Positions 45,484-57,800 of a stretch of DNA of 64,000 bases are shown piece after piece (positions within the stretch are counted from its first letter, which is position 1; each line of letters starts with the position of its first letter). The position numbers and the translations under genes were made by a program. The stretch is from NCBI RefSeq assembly GCF_002775205.1, contig NC_036457.1:4077650-4141649 (forward strand). Reading direction: 5' to 3'. This stretch comes from Xiphophorus maculatus (Eukaryota > Chordata > Actinopteri > Cyprinodontiformes > Poeciliidae). The notes beneath the pieces are model-generated. The model had not been told where the DNA came from and searched no databases. It was given only the letters and a program-made list of their open reading frames with translations.

Positions 45484-48400
45484 CTGTGGACGGTTGGTGG
45501 AACAACAGTTAGCAGCTGATATCATCGTCCCGTTGGGCGGTTCTGAGGGGACTCACCATCCAGGGCATGTTTCCGGGTCGCGGCGCCTCGTCCAAGCCCA
45601 CGCCGCTCAGCTCCTCAAAGCTCAGGTTGAAGCTGTACATCGGTGACGAGTCGGCGTTGGCGGCTCCGGCGAGAGGTGGCGCCATGACCCGCCTTCCGAC
45701 CTCTGTGGGGACACCGACTACGCTGCCTTGCTCGCTGGCGGTTTCCTCATGCAGCACCTGACTCTCAATATGACGCATCTCCAGGATCTGCAGCAGAATG
45801 AAGAGGAGCCATTAAACCCGGACCTGCTCTGTGTTCTGAACATCCACCGGATGGACCAATACCGACCGTGGCTCTGAAGAGCTGCCAGTCTCCAAAGTTC
45901 ATGTTCATCTCCTTCTTCAGCTCATCAATGTTGCACTGGGACAGAACTCTGCCGTTCACGTTGGCCTGCAGACAGAACATCAACACAACTCCGTTAGCCT
46001 CAGCCCGGTGGCGCCGCCGCAGTCAGAGCGGGTCGGGATGCGGACCTTCTTGATGGTGGCGGTGTACTGGACCACCATGCTCTGGTCGATGCCCTCGGTC
46101 TGCCGCACGCGCTCACAGACACCGTCCGTCGTCATGGAGCTGAGGAGGACGGCGGGAACACCCGACACGACCGAAGCCGAGCCCTGGAGGCGAACAGAAC
46201 CAGCCGTTACAAACCGGATCGACAGAACTTCATGAGATCTGAGTATTTATCATTAGTGTCGTCACGGAAACACGGGTCAGTAATTAGCTGCCAGGAAGAC
46301 GGAACACATCAGGAAGATGGATTCCAGCTAAGATCTGGGAAACGGGGAAACTGAGAGGCTCAAACCAAACAATTTAATCAGGATCATGCAAACAGATCTG
46401 GTTACCATGGAGATCACCAGTCATATTTTAACAATGTGGTAATACAGCAGAACCTAATGTAATAAATGTTATTATGATTATTAAAAGTAATCATCATAAT
46501 GAAAAAGACAGTAATATACTTAAAAAAAATTATACTATAAAATTTAGTGAAGTTAATATATGGATATAAAGTTAAAGAAAAAATTAATATTTTATATTTA
46601 GTCATTATATTATTATATGTATATTAATGTATATTAATATTACATTATTATCTGTTGAGAATATGTTACATAATAATAAAAAAAACTATACATTAGTATT
46701 TATTAGTTATTTAAAGAATGTTAATAATGATAATGTAATAATAACAAACTATTAAATACAATTTCCTTTTTGAATGATAAGAAAAACATTTAAATATTTA
46801 GTCATAATTATAATAACATATTATTATTGGTTTGGTAATATTTTACTATATTAATAAAAGTAATTATTAAATTATATTTATTAATATACTTATTTAGTTG
46901 CCATATTTATTAAATATTTTAAGAACATAAAAAATAATTAATAATTAAAAAAGACAAATATAATTTTCTCTCTTTAAATGAAACTACAGCTGGGAGTGAA
47001 GTTAAAATAAATAAAAAATTCAAATATTTATCCTAATAAATATTTTTATTGTCATTATAAGACAATAAAAACTGACAGTCATCTAATTTTTAAATTATGT
47101 ATATTTATTTGAATTAGATGTAAGTGAATTTATTACTAATAATGATAATAATAATAATCCTGAGAAGAAGATGGAGAAAAAAAAGTTTTTTATTTTATTT
47201 ATAGGACATTTAAGCTGAATCTAAACTGTTGGTTTCACTTTTTATCTTAATAAACATTTGATGTTTTAATCAGAACCTTAATCTGTTGACCTTTAATCTG
47301 AAATCATCCAGTATTTGAAATAATCCCTCAGTCAGGGTCAAAGTGCAGGGTGGGTGGGGGAGGTCAACCATACGTTTCCCCAACAGGTGAGAAAGTTTCC
47401 AGGTGAGGAGATGAAAGTGCAAGTGAAGCTACAGGTTGTCCAGGCAAGGTGCATGCTGGGAAACCGACTCTTTATGTCCACAGAATCCAGTTAATCTGTG
47501 GAGGTTTCAGTTCAGAAACGATCAAATTAAAGAAATATGAGCAGATGCTAATGGCTAGCTAGCCGGACGCTAATCGTCTCGTATTTTAAAATGCAGAGGA
47601 CTTCTGTGGACATATGAGGGACGGGGTGGGGGACGTCCAACATGGAGGGTTCAGTACCTGCTTCCTTTTAAAAGATGAACTCTTAGACTGCAGACAGACA
47701 GACAGGCGAGGGATGGACACATCAGGAAATGAATCTGATAACAATCATCAGCAGCTCTGACACAAACCAACCCACAGGAGAGGAAATGGAGGAAAAACAG
47801 AAGAAGAAGAAACTAAAACCCCTGAGGTCTGACTCTGCAGACCTGATGTCAACCTGGAGATAACAGAATCTGACATAAATGTAATCTTTATGAATCATTT
47901 ATAATGCTTGTTTAGGATCAGCCGCTTCAGCTGCCACCAACATGCTCAGCAGTTGGTGTGCTGACCATCGGATATTTTGAACTGAACTGCAGCTAATTTC
48001 ACCTGGCTTTCCTCTTGTGACGTCAGAACACCTGGACAGGTGAGTTTGGTGAGTCAAGTCTCTAATTTTTACTGATTCTTCACGTGGATAACTTACGGCT
48101 GCAGCGGCGCCGGCGTCCCGGCTGAAGGAGACTTTGGGCGGCGGCCGCAGGTGAAGATGTGGAGGGAAGGGAGCCACGAACGGGCGTGGCAGCTGGTAGA
48201 GGTGGTGGGAGAAATATGGCTGAACGGGGGTGAAAACCAAAATAAGGGTCATGGATGGCGGCGTTCAACAGAAAATAAACCCTGAATCTCTCAGAGATTC
48301 ACTGCAAAACATGGAAATTAAATCAAAATGATGAAAAGAAATGAATGAAACCAAAGAAGGAGGTCACATGACATCACAGGCAGGTGGGCGGGGTCCGGAC

Positions 48401-51400
48401 GTACCCTGTTGTAGAAGGGGTGCTGCGGGCCGGCCATGCCGCTGTAGTAGCTGCTGTGCGGCTGCGGGGAGATGACGCCCCCTACTGGCGGGTTGAACGG
48501 CCCGCTGAAGGAGGCAGAGGGCGAGCAGGCGGACGACACCTGGCTGTAGACGGAGGTGGGGCGGGGCTGGGCCTCCTGCAGAGGCATGGCGGGGTACGTG
48601 ACCCCGCCCAGGTTCATCTGCTCCCGCGCCGCACGCACATCTGGAACGAGACGGAAATCATATGGGATGAAACATCAAACAGAAACAGAACTGGATCCAA
48701 ACTAAGAGAAGACGAACAAAATGAGGAGAAAACATCTGGAGAAACAAAAACTAGAATATCTGGATCAAACTGGAACATCTGATCCAAACTGGAGCGTCTG
48801 GCCCAGGCCTGGTTCTGGAGCTCTGACCTGCGATGATCTCCCTCAGCTTGGGGTCCAGGTTGACGGTGCAGGGCAGGAAGGTGCGGACATCTCTGGCGGT
48901 CAGGACCGGTGTCCGTGACGACAGGAAGACCTCGAAGCTGCGGATGTCGCCGTCGATCTCCAGCAGCGGCTCCACGTCCTTGGTGGTGGGGATGTTCTTG
49001 GACACCCTGAGGAGCGGAGGACAGCAGCGGTTCAGACGGCAGGTCGGACTGGCGGCAGCAGCGGGAGGTGAATGTGCCCTCTGACCTTTCATAGATGCTC
49101 TTGAGCGCGGCCTGGTCGGGGACGCCGTCGGTCTCCTCCAGGTACAGGATGAGCCAGGACGTCCTGTAGGGCCACTGCTCCGTCAGGTTGATCCAGGACG
49201 CCAGCCGGTCCCAGTTGAAGTTGATCTGATTGGCTCTCAGGAGGCGACCTGGACAGAAAGAGGCGGAGTCAGACATGAAATGATGACCGTATGATAATCT
49301 GAGGTCAAAATATTATGGTTTGGTGAAGGGCTGGAGAATATGGCTGAAAAACGTATCATAATATCAGCATTTATATCAGTCGATATTGATAATTATTGAT
49401 TAGCTTTTAGTTTTAGCTAAAAATTGAGTTTTGGCTGAAAATTGAGCCAAACTGGTGACGTGTCATTTCCTGTTTTATCCACCGTTCTCAACTCGTTATT
49501 TTAAGCAGTTATGAGGCATAGTGGCAAAACCTGAAACTGCTGCTGTGCAAGTTATTCAACTGGCTGTTGCTAGGCAACAACAAAGTGAGTGAGTTGATTC
49601 CACAAACCGAGTTTAGCGGTTGTAAGAGGCTCCTTTGACTGCATCTCCCAGAATGCTGTGTGGTTCAGAATCAGTTCAGTGAAATGATTGAACATTCTAT
49701 TTATTATCTATTATCTATTGGTACTGATCACATGTTATTGATTTACTGCTCAGCCCTAGTTTTGCTGTATTATGATTGCAGCTCTAAATTCTGTTATTTT
49801 GAATTTCTTTAGCATTTTTGCAAGTTTCGTAAGCGATTTGCTGCTCATTTGTGGGCTGATCTTCACTCTTTGACCTTTGACCTGTTGCTGTCACATCCAC
49901 CAGTGTTCTGAAAGGACATTCGTGAATTTAATTGGAATTTCAAATTAGCCTTTAACTTTAATCTCTGTAGTTATAGTCAGTTTTAATCATAAATATGAAT
50001 GCTTGCTTACAAAGTACGTATTTGGGACTCAGTATTTTTAGCTTTCACTCAAAATTAGTTAAATTCACAAATCCAGCGACTCCAAAACACTGCAGAAAAG
50101 ATGTTATTTGTTTCACTATTGCTAAATGCTAAAGGCAGCTCGTTTATTTGAAGGCAGCATAAACTTAACCGCTAACTGGCTCATGCCTGGTGTCCAGGTG
50201 TGAGCGATCGCCGAGGAGGAGAGCGGGGCTTACCTGTGACGGAGACAATGTTGAGCAGCCGCCTCATGGTCTGCGGGCTGATGTCGTTGAACCAGTCCTC
50301 TGTCACCATCAGCTTCGTCAGGTCGAACGACATCTGGCGCGTCACCGAGCGCTGCACCTGGCGCCGCCGGTACGTGTCCTGCACCGACGCAACAAAAGTC
50401 ACATGACCTCAAGCAGCTGGAGGACCAGTCAAAGTCCCAGTTACCTGCCAGTCTGACTCACCCGGCGGTTCAGCGTCGTCTTGCTGCCGAATTTTGTTAA
50501 CTCTCCCAGACTATGCTGAGACAACTTCCTGTCCAGCTCTTCGTGCCAACCCACTGAAAACACACACACATGCACACACTATTAAGATGTTTTAAGACCT
50601 TTATGAATGGTATTTAAGATTTATACAACCACAGAAATGTGCTAACTTTGTCCAGCCGACTGGTGATAATAGATGCAAAAAAGTTATCTTGCTAGCAAGC
50701 AAGTTAGCAAGGATATATTAGCAGCTAGTCAGCAGTAGCTTCAACAGCCTCGAGTTGCTCAAACTTAAAAGTTTGAGACTCAAAATGTTGAATCTCCCTA
50801 TATTACTACAGAAATATACAAACTTTGTCCAGCAAACTAGAGATAAATCTGCACTTACCCATGATCGACACAAAAAAACTAGTTTGCCAGGTAGCTAGCA
50901 AGCTAGCAAGGGCATATTAGCAGGTAATTAGCAGTAGCTTCCACTGTCTTCTGTCACTCAAACTTAAAAGTCTGAGAGAGACTCAAACTTTCTAGTGTCT
51001 CTTAAAAATTTGAGACTCAGACTTTTGCCAAAAGTCCCGCAATAAAAAAATACATAGAATATATGATATTAAATTGACCTGCCATGACAAAATTTAAGAC
51101 CTGTGATTAACATATTCAATTCAATTCAGAAAGACTTTATTGATGCAAAATTAAAAATTAAAATTAAATGTTGGTATAACATTAATTTAAGATATTTTTA
51201 GAAGCCAACTTACTTTTTAAAAGGAATTTAAGACACTTTAAGGCCTTAATTGTACATACATGAAATTAAAAAAATGTGTGGATACCCTGCTTGCTTCCTT
51301 CTCATCGTCATGGTTACCTTCAGAGTTGGCAGCGTCGCCGTTGGCGGGCGCGGCGGCACACATCTTCCTGGCGCTGGACAGCCCCCTGCTGTTGAGGAAG

Positions 51401-54400
51401 ACGGGCAGGTGGACGATGTTCCTCATGTAGTCGTGTCCGTTGATGTTGGAGTCTCTGAGGACGCTGTTCAGGTTCTGGTTGATGGCTTTGATGATGATGT
51501 GGGGGTCGCTGGCGAAGATGGAGATGAACGGACCTTTGGAAAATAAAACCCGGACCTGCAGGAGGCGGAGAAGAAAGCCGTGTTTCTCAGTGGTGTCTAA
51601 ATTTAACTAGGAGTTCCTCAGGGCTGCGTATTCAGGTCCATGTAGTTCACTCAGTGTCTTCTCACCGTGTCGAGCATCTGCAGGACTTTATCCTGCTCAC
51701 AGGAGTCCAGACCATCGATGACGACCACCAGCCGGGTCTGGTGCTGCGTGAAGCTGTCGATGGTCTTCGCCATCTTCGCCATCAGCTCCACCTCGTTCTT
51801 CAACACCTGAGGAGAAAACCAGCGAAGTCTGTAGCATTAAAACACTCCTTCAGGCATGATGGAGATCCTGCTAATAAGTGCCTGTGAAAATAAGAATGAA
51901 ATAAATTAACTGAAAAATAAATAAATTAATAAAGTGGAAAAAAAAGAAATTAAATATAAAAAATGAAGTTACTGCCAGCATATAAAAAATACCTAAAAAT
52001 ATAATAAAAACAACAAAAACGAAGTAGCTGTCAGTAAAACTAATAACATAAAAACATTAAAATGAAAAATAATGAAGAACTGCTAAAAAATAAATACAAA
52101 TTAAACACAAAAATAAATTCATAAAAAAGAAGCTCCTGCCAGGAGAAATAAAATGATAAAAAAAAAGCAAAAGTCATAGAATTAAAAAGGTAAAAAATAA
52201 ATTAAAAATAAAATTTATAAATAAATGAGCAAAATAAGAATAAACAAAAAAGCTAAAATTAAATAGTAATAAAAAGATAAGAAAACCAAAAAAGATCATG
52301 TCAGGAAAAATAAATAAAAATGCAATAAAAAAAGTTGTGGGCAGACTAAAAGCTGGAATCCCGTCTGACCTTCATGAAGCCTTCGCTCTTCAGTTTGTGC
52401 ATCCTGTTGGCGGCGCCGTGGAGCCTCTTCCTCTGCGAGTTCAGCACCGAGTCGGTGACCTGCCACCACGTCTTGCAGTTGAGCAGCAGGGCGAGGCCGA
52501 CCACGCTGCCGATGGCGATCAGCACGGCGTTCACTGTCTGGTTCTCACCGTCCACCTTAAAGACGGCCAGCAGCGCCATGCCGGTGATCAGGCAGGCCAG
52601 GACGAAGACAAAGAGGATGAAGGACGGCACGCAGCACGTCTTCTTCCACTTCTTTTTACCTGCAGGAGGGCAGAGAGGAAGAGCTCCACTGTAAAAATAT
52701 CCACATGATGTAAAACTAATATTACAGGTAAATATAGAAATGTTGATATAAAACTGATCAAAGATCCTTGAAAAGGATTTGAAGCATCTTTACTGCCCCC
52801 TTCTGGCTGGTTGGAATATTGACAGAATATAAAGCAATAAAATAATATTTTAATTCATTTAAAGGACATTTTAAAATTAATTTTTCAATTCTAGCTTCAC
52901 CTTTGTTATATACTTAAAGTTTATTGTCTTAATTTGTTAGAATAGAATACAACATGGTGTATGTTTTGAATAAAAGAGTTTCTATCTCAATAGAATCTAT
53001 AATGGTATCGGTATCAATAAATTCTTATCAGTTTCCATCCCTAATCGTCCAGAGCGTCTCACCTTGCGTCTCCTCCGTCTTAAACACCCTGAAGAGTCGT
53101 GTTGCTAGGAAACCAAACTCTCTCTCGCAGGCGTCCGACAGCGTTGCGATCATCTCCGCCATGGACGTCTCTCCTCCCACGCTGGACAGACGGTTGTAGT
53201 CCGTGAACAGGAACCTGCAGAGGAGGTCAGAGGTCAGAGTATCATGAGCGCTCAGCTCTCCTGTGTTTCCACGGCGATAAATATAACTTCCATCTTGTTG
53301 CCGTCTGTTTCTGGTCGGTTTTTTTCCAAAGTTGTCAGAAGAGTAGAGAGATATACTGTATATAATATGGATAAGTATCGGTTATTGGCCAAAACAGTAA
53401 TATTAATATTGGATACTTATATCGGCCCAAATTTTCAGATGTTGTTGAGCTAAAATCCTGATCCAGGTTCAGATAACTGACGGTTTTACACCTGCCTTTT
53501 TAAAGAGCTTTTCCTTTGTGCTCTTTGCCATGCTGCTTCCTGTTTGCTCTGCTTTAATGCCGGCCAAGCATCACTGCGGTTAGCTGTTAGGCTGCAGATC
53601 TCCATCGTTTCTACCATATTTATGATGCATTCCCACCAGGCTGTGAGCGACGTGCGTTACCTGACAGGCAGGGCTCTGGTGCTCTGCTCTGGCAGCTCTG
53701 GCGGGTTGACGAACATCAGCCTCAGCAGCAGCTCCAGGTAGCCGATGTGTCGGGCCAGGCGCGTGCTCAGCAGCCACGCCCACGTCCAGTTGTCGCCTTC
53801 GCGCCGCCCGCCGAAGTACACCACCACTGTGGAGCAAACAGACGGCTCCATCAGCAGTTCCTCTACAGGAGGAGGAAGAGAATAAACCCTGACGCACCGA
53901 AGAAAAGGTAGAGCAGCGCCAGCAGGCTGAGGGAGACGGCCATGGCGAGCTTGGGGTCGATGGTGAAGCCGAGGACGACGGCGATGGAGCCGCAGAACAG
54001 CAGAGACAGGAAGACGACGAGCCAGGAGAACTGGAAGAGCGGCTCGATCTGCTGACCGGCAAACGTCTTCATCTCATCTGAGGAGGAGGAGAAGGAGGAA
54101 GAAGAGCGGCGTTAACTCGTAGGTATGAAGTCAGGGTTCAAACACACTTCACAGAAAAATTCAAGAACTTTTCAAGCATTTCAAGGTCATTTTTCAAACT
54201 TTTTCAGCTCCATACTTTGAAAGACGACAGTTTCAATTCACCGTTTTACCACATGATTTATTACTGTTATCAATAACAGTAGAATTTTACATTCCAGAAC
54301 AGGGACAAGAAAAGCTAAAATATAACAAAACATTATGTTTCGAAACCTCTCTACGACTGTTCTGAGAAAGATTTTAATCAAACGTTATAGTTTATTAAAC

Positions 54401-54820
54401 AAATTGTGCAGTTTGAATATCAAGCACTTTCAAGGATTTTATACAGAAATAAACCTTGAAGATAACACATTTCTTATCATAAGAATTGTAATTTGTCTCA
54501 ATAAATGTAATTTAATTATGTTAACTGAAAAACAAAATCTACATTATTTTCTCAACATTTTGCTCCACGAGAGTATCAATAAATATCAGTAAATTTGAAA
54601 CAAGTGTGATTAACTGCAGTTACTGTTTGCAGTTTGGTGATATAAATCAGACTTCTTTAAATAAGAAACTTAAATGGTAACGTCTCTCAAGAGCTTTATT
54701 TGTGTTTGTAGTGACATGAATGCTGACGTTACAACCATAAAGTTACCAAAAAATTTAGTTTTTACCATAATTTTTATCATTATCACAGTACTATAACAGA
54801 ATATTGTAATAAAATGCTGT

Positions 54821-54867
<47 letters not shown>

Positions 54868-57800
54868 ACCCTCCAGTTTCTTGAGCAGGAAGGACTTGCC
54901 GGAGCCCCACTGGGCGTACAGACCCACGCAGATGGGCGGCTGCATGGTGGGTTCGCTCAGGATGTCGGCCAGAGCCGAGCTGTATAGGTCGTAGCCCAGC
55001 ATGTCACCGTCTGTCTCCGTGGGTGACAGGTGACCTGTGGGAGGGCGGGGCACATGAGAGGTCAGGTTACTGTTAGGAACGGGTCACATGATCGTCAGGG
55101 AAGAGGAAGACGTACGAGCGCCGAAGATCTGGGTGAGGATGCTCTTCTGGTGGCTGCAGTCGATGTTGTATGGCGTCTCTCCGGCCTTGTTGGGCCGGTA
55201 CAGCAGGCGGCCATCTTTGGGGTTGCGGAGCAGCAGCTCGGCGAGGCGACGGCTCCGGCCGCGGATGGCGACATGGAGCGGAGTGTCTCCTTTCTGAGCA
55301 AACGGACAGAAGCAATGAGGAAGTCAGGTTACCGTTAGGAACGGTGGGATGTGTCTGTACCTGCGTTTCCATGACAAATGAGCGCAAATCTTTGTCTGCT
55401 AGTTTAAAAAAAAGTAACAATTTCATAATTGTGGTGTTTCTATTTAATAACACATTAAATTAAAAATGCATGAATAAGGTTGTTCACATGATAAATCATA
55501 AAAAATCATGGCAGAGACGGATATACACAGCTAAATAAGATATATTCATAATTCAGTCATCATCCATCAGCCAATCAGAGGAGACATCGGAGTCTTCTTC
55601 AGGTGTTGGAGCGACAAGCCCCGCCTACTTGAGAGCGGCTCCGTGTGCAGCGTTTTGGGGTCATTTTAGTCGTCCATTTTACATGAGAGCTGAGAATTCA
55701 ACACAGAATGACACAACCGTTTATGAACCACAAAGAAGACCACTTCCTGTTGTCTTCTTTGTGGTTTTCGGCAGTAGTAACATCTGGATGTTGATCACGA
55801 TTCGTTTGATATGAAAAAGGTTTTTCCATTACAGTTTTGTGAAATACATCTATTTCGATACGTCTGAAAGTTGCCTCACGCCAGTTTTTCTCCGAGAGTT
55901 TTTGTTTTTTAAATTGCCGTGTTTTCATTAAGCTAATTTACTTCATAGTTTCAGTTTGTGTAATTCTGCTGTTTATGGAAACGCAGCTTGTGTTTGGAGG
56001 TTTCTGTGACTCTGAGTCTCCCACCTTGTCCACAGCCGACACTTTGGCTCCTTTGTCCAGCAGCAGCTCCACGATGTCGATGTTCCTCATCTTAGTGGCT
56101 TTGATCAGCGGCGTTTCTCCGTCCTGACAGGAAAACACACACTCATCATTGATGTGATCAGCCCGGTGTGTGAACGCTCTCTGGGATCCAGTGGATTCAC
56201 CTTGGTGCACGTCTCGGTGTCGGGGTTGCACTGCAGGATGTCCCGGACCATAGTGGCGTTTCCCTTCTCCACGGCCCAGTACAGAGCCGTCTTGTTCTCC
56301 TGGAGACGCAAAAGGTCCGACAAAAACATGAGGGAGGAAATCTGCTAACAACAAACAAGCTAAAACACACAAAGGACGTTAGCTAGTTCATAATTCACCA
56401 ACATCCTGGAACCAGAATGTCAGTTTATGTGTTTTTTCTCACTTAATCACTTTTATTTTCCAACATATTGATGGGCTGCAGGATCAAAAAGCTGTCAAAA
56501 GTTTTTAGGAAAATTCCACCAAAGTGGGCGGAGCCAGAAACACGGAGGGGCGTGGCCAGGTCAACTGTTCAGACAAGCGACTCGCAACAAAAATACGATC
56601 TTAAAATCCGCCGACTTTTTACAAAAGAAGACAGTAGCAACAAATGTAGTGACTTCTTTCAAAAATGCAAATAGTGAAAGAGCTACAGACTTTCTTGGAA
56701 AAAAGATACTAGCAATGAATCTAGCAACTTATTTTTCCTCAAAATAGTGACTGGCGAGTCCTTAAAGTTTCATGTTTATGATCTGAGTAACCAGACCTTT
56801 ACTTTGCACCCAGGAAACAGCCTAACAGAGTAACCGTCTCACGTTTTCTGCCCAGGAAATTGAACAAAAAGTCTCTGAAATTAAAACGTTCTTGTATACC
56901 ACCAGCAGGGGTCTTCATCTCCGTTTTTGGTTTGTTTTCCAAGAACAGACCCACCAAATATCAGAGAAACTGATCTCTGTGGTCCATTAACTCTTAGATT
57001 CTTAACATGGACACAATGTAAACGTTTCTACAAGAACTTGAATCCATTTTTAAGGGTTTTGAGTTAGAGAGCAAAACACACAGGTTGAGGAGAAAGTTGT
57101 CAGTTACACAAAAACTAATAAAATACTTTAAAGTTTCCAGCTGTAACAGTGACAGTGATGCTCCAGTACTTTTTGACCTTTGACCTGCCGGTCGGATCTC
57201 ACCTGTCCCCTGATGTCGATGTCGGCGTATTTGTGCAGCAGCGCTCTGACGATCTCCACATGGCCGCCCCTCACCGCTCCGATCAGAACCGTGTCCCCAC
57301 TCTGCGAACACACACCGTGTCGTTAGCTTCCCAGTGGAGCAGAACCGGAACCGGAACCAGAACCGGTCGGGTCCTAACAGACGGCGCCTCACCCGGTCGG
57401 GGATGTTGACGTACGTCCCGGCATCCAGCAGGTCCTGGACGATCTCGGTGTGGCCCTCCTTGGCGGCGATCATCAGCGCCGTGTTGCCGTCCTTGTCGGT
57501 CATGTTGACGTTGGGGTTCCTCTTCAGCAGCTCCTTCACCACCTCCGTGTAGCCGCCCTTCACCGCCACAATCAGCGCCGTCATGGAGTTCTGAGGAGAC
57601 CAAAGTCTGTTGTTTCAATCACAGCGACGCTTCAGCTGCAGAAATGTCTGCGCTAAATGAGACCAGGATCCAAATTTCTGAACAGTTTCACCTCAAATGT
57701 GACGTGTAAAAATAGACTTATCAATTATTCTGATGATTATTCGACTATTCTAATAATTAATGAGATAAAAAATATTGCCACTTTCTGCAGATTTTTCATT

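Noticed and set aside
49566..49578. Intronic GTTGCTAGGCAAC considered as a kidins220 enhancer
   Set aside because: The surrounding DNA (about 49,320-49,760) looks repeat-derived, so it is treated with the mobile-element X-box observation and not as a separate enhancer.
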